In this document: piece after piece, positions 15,755 through 24,308 of the stretch
Position numbering within the stretch: position 1 is the stretch's first letter
How the letters are laid out: each line of letters begins with the position of its first letter
From: an uncultured Clostridia bacterium
Lineage (GTDB): Bacteria > Bacillota > Clostridia > Lachnospirales > Anaerotignaceae
Direction: 5' to 3'
NCBI GenBank assembly: GCA_937901125.1
Contig: CALCGT010000027.1
Location: 1-64,000, forward strand
DNA: 64,000 bases
The notes under the pieces: model-generated
Seen by the model: the letters and a program-made list of their open reading frames with translations, nothing else
What the model was told of the DNA's origin: nothing
The model's database searches: none
Position numbers and translations under genes: made by a program

Positions 15755-16798
15755 TTATCGGTAATTTCCCCAAAGCTCGTCTAATCTGTTTTTGCATTCC
15801 TCGGCGGAAAGGGTCAACCGATAGGCTCTGCGTTCGTTCTCGTCCCTTCGCACCGCCATACCCCGCACCAGCAGATAATCCAAATGAGCCATAGTCTCCC
15901 CTACGGCAAACCACCGCTGGGACAAAGGGAACTCCCCCCATGTCCTGCCCCGCATAGACCATTTCAGGTATGCCGCAATATCCGTTGCGTGGCTGCCGGG
16001 ATGGCTCGCCAAAGCGTCCACTGTCTCTTTCAGACGCACCAGATGATGCTCGATGATTTGGCTGATACGTTCGTAAATATCAATATCATTTTTCCGATGG
16101 GCAGGGAAGGCCGTTTCCATCTCAAACCTGCGTATTTTCACAAGGCTATCCAGATAATCTCCCAGAGAATCGGCGGCATCCTTCCAATGGGTGATATTGG
16201 GGGTGATGTCAAAGAGGATATGGTCTGCCGTAAACATGATCTTCTTTTCCGGGCAATAGAGGCACATCTGCCCGGGGGTATGCCCGGGAACAGAAACACA
16301 GATAAATTTCCACTTCCCCACCTTGATCTTCTCTCCATCTGCCACATGCTCCCCTTCAAAATATCGGGTAGGCTCCAAGCCACGGGCAGGGTTGGAAAGC
16401 CGTAGCTCCGCCAGCTGTTCTCTGGTGAAGCCCTCCCAATAGAAAAGCTCGTCCGTTTCCTGCCACCGTTCCCCCTTCATGTGTTCCCAAAGGATATGGT
16501 GGTCTTTCTCGCCGATGTAAATTTTCCCCGGCTTGTCCTCCATAATAGTAGGGGCCAGTCCTGTATGGTCAGAATGGAGATGGGTCAGGAAGAGATTGGT
16601 CTTATTCCAGTCGACGTTCAATTCTTCCAGCCCCGCCAGCAGTGCTTCTTTACATTCGGGGCAGTTGAAGCCCGTATCGATGATAAGGGTCTCTCCGCTG
16701 TCCTGAATGATATAGCAGTTCAGGTTTCGCAGGGGATTATCGGGCAGGGGTACATCTATTTGAAAAATTCTTGGTTCTTCATAAATTTTCTGAAGCAT
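15755..16798 (-). CDS. MBL-fold metallo-hydrolase
   Basis: Metallo-beta-lactamase fold hydrolase with a dinuclear metal site. The HLHSDHTG motif lies at about 83-90, followed by VPGHTPGQMCLY, FTADHIL and FPAHR, supplying the usual His/Asp ligands. A C-terminal domain (after about 265) with PGSHATDIAAYLKWS resembles the winged-helix extension of LACTB2-like or glyoxalase II-like hydrolases. The substrate cannot be told. The ATG at 16798 is chosen because GAGGAAAC lies 5 bases upstream. 347 residues. Confidence 0.85.
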   Translation of the reverse strand: MLQKIYEEPRIFQIDVPLPDNPLRNLNCYIIQDSGETLIIDTGFNCPECKEALLAGLEELNVDWNKTNLFLTHLHSDHTGLAPTIMEDKPGKIYIGEKDHHILWEHMKGERWQETDELFYWEGFTREQLAELRLSNPARGLEPTRYFEGEHVADGEKIKVGKWKFICVSVPGHTPGQMCLYCPEKKIMFTADHILFDITPNITHWKDAADSLGDYLDSLVKIRRFEMETAFPAHRKNDIDIYERISQIIEHHLVRLKETVDALASHPGSHATDIAAYLKWSMRGRTWGEFPLSQRWFAVGETMAHLDYLLVRGMAVRRDENERRAYRLTLSAEECKNRLDELWGNYR

Positions 16799-16892
16799 TC
16801 TGTTTCCTCGCTTTCTATTTCGTGCTATCATTTATTGTAACATAACAATTTACACCACGCCACATCAGAAAAACCATCAGGAGGAAATCCCT

Positions 16893-17209
16893 ATGCTTAC
16901 CATCAGACCCGCAGCCGAAACAGACTACACCGCCATCGTCAACTGGAACGCCGACAAAGACGAAGCTTATCTCTTCCAATGGGCAGGCTTCACCGCCTAT
17001 CAGCACCCTCTGACAGAGGAGCAAATCGCCAAACAAGCCAAAAAGGATGATTTGACCATTTTTATGATATTAGAAAATGAAACACCCATCGGCACAGCAG
17101 AGCTTTGCGATATTATGAAAAAGCGGGCTTCCGAATGGCGGAATATTTTGAAGAAAAAGACCCTCACTGGAATAATTATTCCATGGAATATAAAAAGGAG
17201 ACTGTTTAA
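16893..17209 (+). pseudogene. decayed GNAT acetyltransferase with internal deletion
   Basis: The first 73 codons read as the start of a RimJ/RimL-like GNAT enzyme (MLTIRPAAETDYTAIVNW... ending GTAELCD) with a good GGAGG Shine-Dalgarno. Immediately afterwards, in another frame from about 17111, come the final residues of the same fold: YYEKAGFRMAEYFEEKDPHW and then NNYSMEYKKETV, stop at 17207-17209. The acetyl-CoA-binding motif (R/Q-x-x-G-x-G/A) between them is missing. A deletion with frameshift therefore joined the two ends. If translated in the first frame, the product would run to 17333 as unrelated residues. The stop overlaps the terminator stem. Confidence 0.75.
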
Positions 17210-17222
17210 AGTCTCCTTTTTC
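17190..17222. terminator. bidirectional intrinsic terminator
   Basis: AAAAAGGAGAC and GTCTCCTTTTT around an 8-base loop. It serves the GNAT remnant on the plus strand and the M28 peptidase gene on the minus strand. Confidence 0.85.
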
Positions 17223-17245
17223 ATATGTTCTTTTATTTCTTTCAA

Positions 17246-19519
17246 TTATTTGGCTGCTTCTGCAAGCATCTGGGTCAAAACCCCAATATCTGTCTTTTCC
17301 TGTGCAACTCTTTCATCCAGGAAAGCTGTCTGATGGACCTTTGCATTTTGTAGTGCTTTCAGTTCCATGCTGAAATCAGCCCCTTCCTCCTCATATTTAT
17401 CCTGCAAAGATTTGATGACATCGAACAAATCCTCATTGGGCTGTTCCAGCATGCCTTCGCCCCATGTGCCAACGGCTTTGGTTCTCATCTTGTCTGCCGA
17501 ATAATCAAAGGTTTCTCTGTCAAAGTCATAAGCATACCAGTTATAATCCACACTATACAGATATTCATCCAACGCCTCCGCCGCACTGCCATTTTCAAGA
17601 GCAGCAATGGCTCCTTCCAGGGCAATGATATTATTCTGGAATACCACATGAGGGAATTGAACCTCTCCGCTATAATCAAAGCGTGTAAAATCTGTCTCAA
17701 TCTGTTTAAAGATTTCATATGTTTTGCTGTTCAGTTCTACCGCCTGTGCCATCAGCTGAGCCGCTTTTTCGGTTTCTCCCGCTTTCACAGCCCCTTCATA
17801 GGCAGCTTCCAGAGCATCGCATTTTTTCTTCAGATCCTCGGCAGCTTTTCTTGCTGGTGCAAAGTCCAGTTCACTGCCGGTATAGCTTTCATCCATGGCG
17901 TCGATCATTGTTGTAAAATCTACGGGTCTGACAGCCTGATTGCTTAATTCTTCACCCATGGCCGCGAAAAGGTTCAGTGTCAGCTGCATAGCAGTTTTAT
18001 CTACACCAAGCTTCACGCTGTCCATATTGGTATGGTATGCCAAAGGTCTGTAAGGCTCATCTTCATAGCCCTCACTGGATGCAACGATGGCAGGAACACC
18101 GGATTTCTGATAAGAAAAATCCTCTGTGTAGTTGCTTGTAGGAGAGATGACCTTGAGAGAATAGCCTTCGGGAATCATTGTACGCTCCACAGCCTTCTTG
18201 GCATAATTCTGGATTTCATAGCTTGTTGCTACAGCAAAGTCCTTCTGCCCTTCCACCGCATACATCCCATCCAGATTCAGAATTGCAACGGCATTCTCCG
18301 CCCATTCAGGGTGGAGCTCGGTGATCATTTTAAACGCACCTGCAGACCAATCCCATTCGCAGTCTGTTTTACCCCATTCTTCTGCACCGTGTGCCACAAA
18401 ACGAATGGTTTTTTCTGGTGTGATGCCGCTGTCCACAAAGTATTTCGCAATGGCACACATTTCACCTAAGCCCTGTGCATCATCGAAATAAGAATGGTAA
18501 TATCCGTCACAATGGGCGATATAATAAATGACTTCATCGGTTTTGCCCTTGATCTCGCCCCATACATTCTGGCTTTTTCCGTCAAGTTTCACCTGGCTGT
18601 CCACATCCATTTTAATTGTAATCTGACCGCCATTTGCTTCCAACAGGTCTTTGAGTGCAGCAGAACTGTTCTTGCTCAAAGAAAATGCTGGTGTATCATA
18701 GGGACCGCACATATCCTGAGAGCCAATCGTATCATCATCATACTGGGCATATCCGCTCACATTACATACAAGAACTGCAGCAGCCCCCTTTACATTGGCC
18801 TGATAAGCAGGAATATTGATCCACCAGTCGTTGTACTGGTCAATGTCTATCAGAACGATTTTATCCTTTACGTCCAGATTTTCATAATCTGCCGCCGTTC
18901 CTCTGCCTGCATAAACAAGCTCGTATTCCTCCATATCAGCCTGGAACTGTGTTGCAAAGCCACCTAAAATAATATACTGTTCCTTTCCTTCCGCATCTGT
19001 ATAATATACCCGACCTTTTTTAAAGGTCCAGTTATCACAGGAGAATTCTTCCATTGTAACATTTGTCAGACCGATTTCCTGGAACGTCTGATACACAAGA
19101 TCGCTCACCTGTTTTTCAGCAGGAGAGCCTGCAGAACGGTTTCCGATATCCGGATTATCCCCAAAGGAGGAAACCTTGTCCATAATCGTCAGGGCATACT
19201 CTGTACTTATGGCTTCCGAAATCTTCTTACCATCCTCTGTGCTTACAGCTTCCGAATCCTTGCTGTCGGTTTCCTGCTTTGCCACAGATGCATTCACTTC
19301 CTCTTTCTCAGATAGTTTCAATACCTGCCCGGGAAAAATAAGATTTGGATTTGGAATAGAGTTTAGTTTTGCCAGCTCCATATACGTTGTATCATAGCTT
19401 CTCGCTATTTTTGAAAGGGTATCGCCTTTCTTTACAACATACTCCTGCGCCATAACGCTGCTGCATGGATAGAGTATCGCAACACAACTTAAAATTACAG
19501 AGAGAATCCTTTTTTTCAA
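17246..19519 (-). CDS. secreted LysM-PA-M28 zinc aminopeptidase
   Basis: 757 residues. A signal peptide (1-24, cut after VMA) is followed by a LysM domain (26-70, YVVKKGDTLSKIARSYDTTY) that would hold the enzyme in the cell wall. A linker, a protease-associated region (about 190-310) and an M28 peptidase domain follow. Candidate metal ligands are visible: His336 in HCDG, Asp346/347 in YFDDAQG, Glu380/381 in HGAEEWG, Asp417 in NLDGMY and His496 in AYHTNMDS. A helical C-terminal region (about 540-757) is of unknown role. It probably releases amino acids from external peptides. Monocistronic; the upstream 240 bases hold no other gene. Confidence 0.9.
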   Translation of the reverse strand: MKKRILSVILSCVAILYPCSSVMAQEYVVKKGDTLSKIARSYDTTYMELAKLNSIPNPNLIFPGQVLKLSEKEEVNASVAKQETDSKDSEAVSTEDGKKISEAISTEYALTIMDKVSSFGDNPDIGNRSAGSPAEKQVSDLVYQTFQEIGLTNVTMEEFSCDNWTFKKGRVYYTDAEGKEQYIILGGFATQFQADMEEYELVYAGRGTAADYENLDVKDKIVLIDIDQYNDWWINIPAYQANVKGAAAVLVCNVSGYAQYDDDTIGSQDMCGPYDTPAFSLSKNSSAALKDLLEANGGQITIKMDVDSQVKLDGKSQNVWGEIKGKTDEVIYYIAHCDGYYHSYFDDAQGLGEMCAIAKYFVDSGITPEKTIRFVAHGAEEWGKTDCEWDWSAGAFKMITELHPEWAENAVAILNLDGMYAVEGQKDFAVATSYEIQNYAKKAVERTMIPEGYSLKVISPTSNYTEDFSYQKSGVPAIVASSEGYEDEPYRPLAYHTNMDSVKLGVDKTAMQLTLNLFAAMGEELSNQAVRPVDFTTMIDAMDESYTGSELDFAPARKAAEDLKKKCDALEAAYEGAVKAGETEKAAQLMAQAVELNSKTYEIFKQIETDFTRFDYSGEVQFPHVVFQNNIIALEGAIAALENGSAAEALDEYLYSVDYNWYAYDFDRETFDYSADKMRTKAVGTWGEGMLEQPNEDLFDVIKSLQDKYEEEGADFSMELKALQNAKVHQTAFLDERVAQEKTDIGVLTQMLAEAAK

Positions 19520-19791
19520 TTACCTTCTTTGCCTCCTTTAAATAAATAACCGTTCCTCTTGCCTGCAAGTCCAGATACTGCAAACAAACCCTCGCAATTT
19601 GTTTACAAACACTAAACTTCAAAATAGTTTTTACTAAACTTTCTCTATTATATCAATAACTGGAAAAAAATCAACACTATTTTCCTCTTTTATATCTTTT
19701 TCTGTACATCTCAAAAAACGACAAGATTTTCAAAACTCCTTCTCTCTAGTTTGTTTTTTGCAAAATATTTTGACTAATATGCAATATATAA

Positions 19792-19820
19792 TTGACATTA
19801 AGGAAAATATGTTGTATGAT
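19792..19820 (+). promoter_or_regulatory. promoter of the XRE-DUF6773 operon
   Basis: TTGACA, 17 bases, TATGAT, a near-consensus sigma-A promoter about 70 bases upstream of the XRE gene. The stretch 19520-19790 upstream of it is AT-rich and holds no gene I can support. Confidence 0.75.
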
Positions 19821-19892
19821 CAAACTATAGGGTGGACTCTCCGGAAAGCCCTCCCCAGGATATCCGAAAAAACACCTATAGGAAGTGATGAT

Positions 19893-20087
19893 TTGAAGAA
19901 TTTGAAATTAAAAGCCGCCCGTGCGGCAAAAGACCTCTCCCAAGAACAGCTGGCTCAGCGAATCGGTGTCACCAGACAAACCATTGGTATGATTGAAGCA
20001 GGGAAATATAACCCTACCCTGAATCTGTGCATCGCCATCTGCAAAGCCTTGGACAAAACGCTGGACGAATTGTTTTGGGAAGAATAG
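19893..20087 (+). CDS. XRE-family helix-turn-helix regulator
   Basis: 64-residue Cro/CI-type repressor: LSQEQLAQRIGVTRQTIGMIEAGKYNPTLNLCIAICKALDKTLDELFW covers the full HTH fold. The start is a TTG at 19893 with AGGAAGTG 5 bases upstream; no ATG in frame fits. This small YgzD/CopG-length XRE class usually sits beside a small membrane protein gene, as here (DUF6773-like gene 54 bases downstream). It probably regulates its own operon. Confidence 0.85.
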   Translation: MKNLKLKAARAAKDLSQEQLAQRIGVTRQTIGMIEAGKYNPTLNLCIAICKALDKTLDELFWEE

Positions 20088-20141
20088 GTGCCAATCCGTT
20101 ATAAAAAAGCCCATTTCAAAAATTGAAAGGAGGAATTTATT

Positions 20142-20594
20142 ATGAAACAATTCCAAGACGAACGAACCCTGCAAGCCAAAAATCAGATCTATTCCGAACT
20201 GATGCGGATCATGTTATATATCGTTATCATCTCATTTTGCGTAAAAGCCCTGTATTTTCACATGGATCTGAAGCAATGCATGACAGAATATATCATTATG
20301 ATCTTCGCCCCCCTCTATCAAATGGTGCGTACCCGACAGATGGGCGTGGTACTGGGAACAGGGAAAGACAGCCGCAAGCGCGCCCTCCCCATCCTGCTGG
20401 CGGTGCTGCTCATCGGCACCCTCATCTATCTTGGCAATCCACAGACATCCACCGAAGCCAGAAGCCTTTCCGCCCTGCTGACCATGGCAGTCTATGCCGT
20501 TTTGTTTCTGGCGGTGCAGCGTATTTTTTCCCGCATGGAAGCAAAAAGAGCAAAAAAACTGGAGGAATCCTTCGACGAGGATGATGAAACTTGA
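20142..20594 (+). CDS. DUF6773-like four-helix membrane protein
   Basis: 150 residues with about four transmembrane helices (around 22-42, 48-64, 84-98 and 108-126), a basic loop RKR and an acidic C-terminus ESFDEDDET. AAAGGAGG lies 8 bases before ATG. It is the partner of the upstream XRE regulator. The DUF6773 name is from memory of similar XRE-neighbour proteins and is tentative. Function unknown. Confidence 0.65.
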   Translation: MKQFQDERTLQAKNQIYSELMRIMLYIVIISFCVKALYFHMDLKQCMTEYIIMIFAPLYQMVRTRQMGVVLGTGKDSRKRALPILLAVLLIGTLIYLGNPQTSTEARSLSALLTMAVYAVLFLAVQRIFSRMEAKRAKKLEESFDEDDET

Positions 20595-20624
20595 AAAAAA
20601 ATCGGAAAAACCCGAAAAAAAGCC

Positions 20625-20653
20625 TTGCATCCGCAGGGCTTTTGTGGTACACT
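20625..20653 (+). promoter_or_regulatory. promoter of rpsF-ssb-rpsR
   Basis: TTGCAT, 17 bases, TACACT, placing the transcript start near 20660, immediately before the leader hairpin. Confidence 0.6.
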
Positions 20654-20660
20654 CGTCTAG

Positions 20661-20680
20661 TGTCGGTCAATCTGCCGACA
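20661..20680 (+). promoter_or_regulatory. rpsF leader hairpin (candidate S6:S18 binding site)
   Basis: TGTCGG and CCGACA form a stem at the 5' end of the transcript, with CTGCCGACAG on the 3' side. Many bacteria carry an S6:S18-binding RNA with a conserved CCG in the rpsF leader for feedback. Position and the CCG fit, but the exact motif was not verified. Confidence 0.45.
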
Positions 20681-20745
20681 GATGAAAATATCCTTGTTCT
20701 TCCCAAGGAGGAAGAGCCATATGTCCAAAAGGAGGTGTAACCCAC

Positions 20746-21033
20746 ATGAACAAATACGAATTGGCGCTGGTTTTAAGTCCCGCACTGGACGAAGAAGGCA
20801 GAGCAGCAGAAGTAGCGAAAGTACAGGCTACACTGGAAAGATTCGGTGCAAAGATCGAAAAAGTTGATGACTGGGGCAAAAGAAAACTCGCTTACGAAAT
20901 CGCGAAAGTAAACGAAGGCTTCTACAGCTTCACAACATTCGAAGCACCCGCTGCTGCACCCGCAGAAATCGAAGCTCGTATGCGTATTATGGAAAACGTT
21001 CTGCGTTACCTGATCATCCGTAAGGAAGCATAA
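20746..21033 (+). CDS. rpsF: 30S ribosomal protein S6
   Basis: 95 residues beginning MNKYELALVLSPAL, with DDWGKRKLAYEIAKVNEGFYSF, typical of bS6. AGGAGGTG lies 8 bases upstream. First gene of the conserved rpsF-ssb-rpsR operon. Confidence 0.97.
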   Translation: MNKYELALVLSPALDEEGRAAEVAKVQATLERFGAKIEKVDDWGKRKLAYEIAKVNEGFYSFTTFEAPAAAPAEIEARMRIMENVLRYLIIRKEA

Positions 21034-21050
21034 TCAAGGGGGTAACTCTT

Positions 21051-21488
21051 ATGAACAAAGTGATTTTGATGGGACGACTGGTGAGAGATCCCGAGGTAAG
21101 ATATTCTCAGGGCAATGAACCCTTAGCCGTTGCCAGATACACTTTGGCGGTAAACCGCCGTTTCAAACGCCAAGGCGAGCAGGACGCCGACTTCATCGGA
21201 TGCGTTGCATTCGGTAAAGCAGGTGAATTTGCGGAAAAATACTTCAAAAAAGGTCAGATGGTCAGCATTGTCGGTCGGCTTCAGGTGAGAAGCTGGGATG
21301 ATAATGAGGGCAAAAAACGCTGGAGCACAGACGTAGTTGTCGAAGAACAGTACTTTGCGGAAAGCAAGGCTTCCTTCGAAAGTCACAGAGATGCGGCACC
21401 TGCTGCACCCGCTCCCAAACAGACAGCCCCTTCCGATGGCTTCTATCCAATCGATGAAAGCATCGAAGATGATGATCTCCCCTTCTAA
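21051..21488 (+). CDS. ssb: single-stranded DNA-binding protein
   Basis: 145 residues. An OB-fold domain (1-105, MNKVILMGRLVRDPEVRYS and FKRQGEQDADFIGCVAFGKAGEFAEKYFKKGQMVSIVGRLQ) is followed by an Ala/Pro-rich linker and the acidic tip DDDLPF, which binds replication and repair partners. Standard gene order between rpsF and rpsR. Confidence 0.97.
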   Translation: MNKVILMGRLVRDPEVRYSQGNEPLAVARYTLAVNRRFKRQGEQDADFIGCVAFGKAGEFAEKYFKKGQMVSIVGRLQVRSWDDNEGKKRWSTDVVVEEQYFAESKASFESHRDAAPAAPAPKQTAPSDGFYPIDESIEDDDLPF

Positions 21489-21514
21489 CAAATCTATAAG
21501 GAGGACTTAGAATC

Positions 21515-21742
21515 ATGATTAAAAAACGTGGTCGCAGAAAAAAACGCGTTTGCCAGTGCTGTGCAGATAAAGTAACAACAATTGATTACAAAGATATCAG
21601 CAAACTGAGAAGATATGTTTCTGAAAGAGGCAAAATCCTTCCCAGAAGAATCACAGGCAACTGTGCAAAACACCAGAGAGCGCTGACAACAGCAATCAAG
21701 AGAGCAAGACACGTATCCCTGATGCCCTACACACAGGACTAA
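21515..21742 (+). CDS. rpsR: 30S ribosomal protein S18
   Basis: 75 residues, basic, with KRVCQCCADKVTTIDYKD (the zinc-type C-x-x-C variant) and LRRYVSERGKILPRRITGNCAKHQR. Last gene of the operon; AAGGAGG lies 10 bases upstream. Confidence 0.97.
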   Translation: MIKKRGRRKKRVCQCCADKVTTIDYKDISKLRRYVSERGKILPRRITGNCAKHQRALTTAIKRARHVSLMPYTQD

Positions 21743-21755
21743 TTCGAGATACTTG

Positions 21756-21788
21756 AAAGGACAGAGTTTCGACTCTGTCCTTTTTTAT
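21756..21788 (+). terminator. intrinsic terminator of rpsF-ssb-rpsR
   Basis: GGACAGAGT and ACTCTGTCC with a TTCG tetraloop, followed by TTTTTT. Confidence 0.9.
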
Positions 21789-21799
21789 TTTAGCCACCT

Positions 21800-22022
21800 T
21801 TATTCTTCGATAAGCAAAAAGTTATTCCTTTGGAAATTCCTTAAGCATACCAAAGTTCGATAGATTTCGCCACATACAGGACACTTCCAGCCGCAATCGC
21901 TTTTTCCCCTTCTTATGAAGATGTTCCAGCTCCGCACCTCCACATTTCGGACATATCGTTGGCCAGGAAGTCCAAAGCCTTTTCAACAGCCTTACCTCTC
22001 CCTCCCTGCTATTCGTATACAT
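21800..22022 (-). pseudogene. frameshifted double zinc-ribbon protein
   Basis: The first frame gives MYTNSREGEVRLLKRLW then TSWPTICPKCGGAELEHLHKK, an N-terminal CxxC half ribbon. After the run GGGGAAAAAG (about 21898-21908) the natural continuation lies in the +1 frame: SDCGWKCPVCGEIYRTLVC, to a stop at 21800. The second CxxC pair (CPVCG) is thus out of frame, and the unshifted product ends at 21822. A one-base homopolymer indel (mutation or sequencing error) is the simplest cause. It follows the lipoprotein gene by 11 bases. Function unknown. Confidence 0.5.
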
Positions 22023-22033
22023 ACAATTTTCCC

Positions 22034-22417
22034 TTATTGGATCCGCACCGCTACCCCCTCCACATGGAGAAAAACCTCCTTCTCCTCCGCCGTGGGGTTC
22101 TGCACAGAAACGCCGATGCGGAACCAGCCGCCCTTTTCTGCTTCTATCTTCACAGGCATCCCCGGCGTCAGATATGCCCCTTCATCGTAGGTATTTTCCT
22201 CCTCTACATGCACAGGGTCTAAATAAACCGCAGTATCCCCCAATCCTTCACCTGCGGAAACGGTAAAACTTTTTTTCTTAGGTGAAATCTCCTCATCCGC
22301 ATAGACAACGGCTTCCGTGCTGCCGGCAGGGATGGTGATTCCAATGTCAAATTCATTTCTGCCGCCACAGCCCGTCAGTCCCAATACCAAACAAAACAAA
22401 CATCCCAGTCCTTTCAT
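22034..22417 (-). CDS. small lipoprotein, unknown function
   Basis: 127 residues. The signal peptide MKGLGCLFCLVLGLTGC has the modified Cys at 17. The mature part is a single beta-rich domain (about 25-127) with regular hydrophobic strands such as GMPVKIEAEKGGWFRIGVSVQN, suggesting an immunoglobulin-like or bacterial lipocalin-type fold, which is inference. AGGAGGAATGG precedes the ATG. It heads a two-gene unit with the zinc-ribbon remnant. Not recognised. Confidence 0.75.
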   Translation of the reverse strand: MKGLGCLFCLVLGLTGCGGRNEFDIGITIPAGSTEAVVYADEEISPKKKSFTVSAGEGLGDTAVYLDPVHVEEENTYDEGAYLTPGMPVKIEAEKGGWFRIGVSVQNPTAEEKEVFLHVEGVAVRIQ

Positions 22418-22510
22418 GCTTCCATTCCTCCTTTTTCCCCACTATACCATAACAAAGAGAAAAAGGATACCTTTTCGGACATCCTTAATAAAACCTTATG
22501 AATTTTTCCG

Positions 22511-22664
22511 TAAGGCTCTGCCTCACACTTTGCAAGGGGATAATCCCCTTAACCCTTCTTGCCTGCGGCGCTTTACCCTATCATTCCCCTTGCAAAAACG
22601 CAGTTTTTGCTTATCAGGTTCAGGGCATGATGCCCCGGCGGGAGTTTGAGGGTGAAACCCTCAA
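22511..22664 (-). repeat. five-hairpin intergenic repeat, copy B (reverse orientation)
   Basis: Between ddh and the lipoprotein gene. Read on the minus strand: H1 TTGAGGGTTTCACCCTCAA, spacer AAACTCCCGCC, H2 GGGCATCATGCCC, H3 GCAAAAACTGCGTTTTTGC, about 40 extra bases, H4 AAGGGGATTATCCCCTT, spacer GCAAAGTG, H5 TGAGGCAGAGCCTTA. The insertion makes it longer than the other simple copies. Confidence 0.8.
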
Positions 22665-22667
22665 GCA

Positions 22668-23654
22668 TCACAGCAAATGCTTTCTCAGTTCTTCCCCAGA
22701 CAGAGGAGACAAATATGCAGGAGCGACATCGAATACTGTTTTCGCCCCTGTCATGCCTTCCTTCGCCATTTTATACGCCGCTCTTGCGTAAGCCACAATA
22801 ACGCTGGAAGTAAATTCAGGGTTGGATCCCAGTGTCAGGGAATATTCGATTCTCTGCTTAGTATCTGCGCCTGTTTTGCCTGTTCTGATGACAAAACCAC
22901 CATGGGGAATTCCTTTGTGGTCATGATCCAGTTCTTCCTGAGAAATGAAGTGCACCGTTGTATCATAATCGGCAAAGTAGTTGGGCATGGTTTTGATCTC
23001 ATTTTCGATTCTAGCCAGATCTGCCCCTTCTTCTGCTACCACATAACATTCTCTTGTGTGTTTTTCTCTGGTTGTCAGCTCAGGGTTTTCCCCGGCTCTG
23101 ACTTTTTCCAGGGCAGCTTCTACGGGTACTGTGTACTGCTTACCGTCTTTTACGCCTTCAATTCTTCTGATAGCATCGGAATGGCCCTGGCTGACACCTC
23201 TGCCCCAGAAGGTATAATCCTTGCCTTCGGGCAGGATGCAGTTGCCCAACAGTCTCTGCATGCTGAACATACCGGGATCCCAGCCAACGGAAATAAAGGC
23301 AACATGACCGCCTTCTTTTGCGCTGATGTCTACATTGGCAAAATGTTCGGGGATTTTTGCGTGGGTATCGAAGCTGTCTACGATATTGAAATATTTTGCA
23401 TATTCAGGGCTCTGCATAGGCAGGTCTGTGGCACTGCCGCCGCAAAGGATCATAACATCAATGTCGTCTTTTTTGCTCACAGCATCTTTGATGTTATACA
23501 CAGGCACCTCAGGGCTCTGTGTTTTCAGGCTCTCGGGGTCTCTTCTTGTGAAAAACGCAGCCAGTTCCATATCGGAGTTCTGTCTCACTGCCAGCTCAAC
23601 CCCCTTGCCCAGATTGCCATATCCTAAAATACCAATTTTGATTTTATCTGTCAT
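22668..23654 (-). CDS. ddh: meso-diaminopimelate dehydrogenase
   Basis: NADPH-dependent enzyme making meso-diaminopimelate directly from tetrahydrodipicolinate, supplying lysine and peptidoglycan. It has the N-terminal Rossmann motif IGILGYGNLGKGVE, then FFTRRDPESL, CGGSATDLP, and the substrate loop ISVGWDPGMFSMQRL with WGRGVSQGHSDAIRRI. 328 residues. Start at 23654 because AAAGGA lies 9 bases upstream; an ATG 9 bases earlier overlaps it. A repeat copy follows immediately. Confidence 0.96.
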   Translation of the reverse strand: MTDKIKIGILGYGNLGKGVELAVRQNSDMELAAFFTRRDPESLKTQSPEVPVYNIKDAVSKKDDIDVMILCGGSATDLPMQSPEYAKYFNIVDSFDTHAKIPEHFANVDISAKEGGHVAFISVGWDPGMFSMQRLLGNCILPEGKDYTFWGRGVSQGHSDAIRRIEGVKDGKQYTVPVEAALEKVRAGENPELTTREKHTRECYVVAEEGADLARIENEIKTMPNYFADYDTTVHFISQEELDHDHKGIPHGGFVIRTGKTGADTKQRIEYSLTLGSNPEFTSSVIVAYARAAYKMAKEGMTGAKTVFDVAPAYLSPLSGEELRKHLL

Positions 23655-23800
23655 TTTTATCATTCCTTTTCTTTTGAATCAATTTTTGGTTAAGTATACC
23701 ACATGGAACAGAAGAAGAAAATATTTTAAGCCAAAAAAAATTACATTTTCTCCGAATCTACAAGGAAAAAGATGCCCTTCGGATGTCCCCTTCGTCAAAA

Positions 23801-24307
23801 TTAAATCAGTTTTTCAAAGGCGATCTTTTCGCTGTTATCGAACCAGATGACGCCGCAATAGGTAAACCCATTCTTTTTCAGCACATGCTGCATAATCTTG
23901 TTTGCTTCATCCGTATCCACACGGAAATTGGAAATCCCCCTGGATTTTGCCTGTTCCGCCACAAGACAGAAGGCCTCCTCTGCCAGACCTTTGCTCCGAC
24001 TTTCCTTGGAAAAAGCCATCCGATGCACCACCACATAGGGGGCATCGGCACCGCTGAGCCAATTTCCTTTTAGCTCCTGATAAGCAGGCTCCCCTTTATA
24101 ATCAATGCAGGCATAGCCAAAAATGGTTTCATCCTCCATGATGAAATAGCCTCTCTGCTCTTCGATATCCCCCAAAATGGCTTCCATATCAGGATAGCCT
24201 GTCTGCCACTGGTCGATCCCCTGCTCCTTCAAATATGCCTTCGCCTGGTTGATGAGATCCATAGCGATGTTCTCCTCTCCAGCCTGTGCATTTCTCAACT
24301 GATACAT
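23801..24307 (-). CDS. GNAT-family N-acetyltransferase
   Basis: 168 residues with the GNAT fold: substrate-side ALGDIEEQRGYFIMED, motif A region HRMAFSKESRSKGLAEEAFCLVAEQAKSRGISNFRVDT and C-terminal KKNGFTYCGVIWF. This pattern is shared by acetyltransferases that often sit beside MarR regulators. The Q/R-x-x-G-x-A/G motif is RSKGLA. The substrate is unknown. The ATG at 24307 has GGGAGGAA 7 bases upstream and begins one base after the marR stop, so the two are cotranscribed. Confidence 0.85.
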   Translation of the reverse strand: MYQLRNAQAGEENIAMDLINQAKAYLKEQGIDQWQTGYPDMEAILGDIEEQRGYFIMEDETIFGYACIDYKGEPAYQELKGNWLSGADAPYVVVHRMAFSKESRSKGLAEEAFCLVAEQAKSRGISNFRVDTDEANKIMQHVLKKNGFTYCGVIWFDNSEKIAFEKLI

Positions 24308-24308
24308 T

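Noticed and set aside
19758..19892. N-terminal extension of the XRE regulator starting at an ATG at 19758
   Set aside because: It would start upstream of the near-consensus promoter (19792-19820), has no Shine-Dalgarno, and the HTH fold begins at the TTG at 19893.
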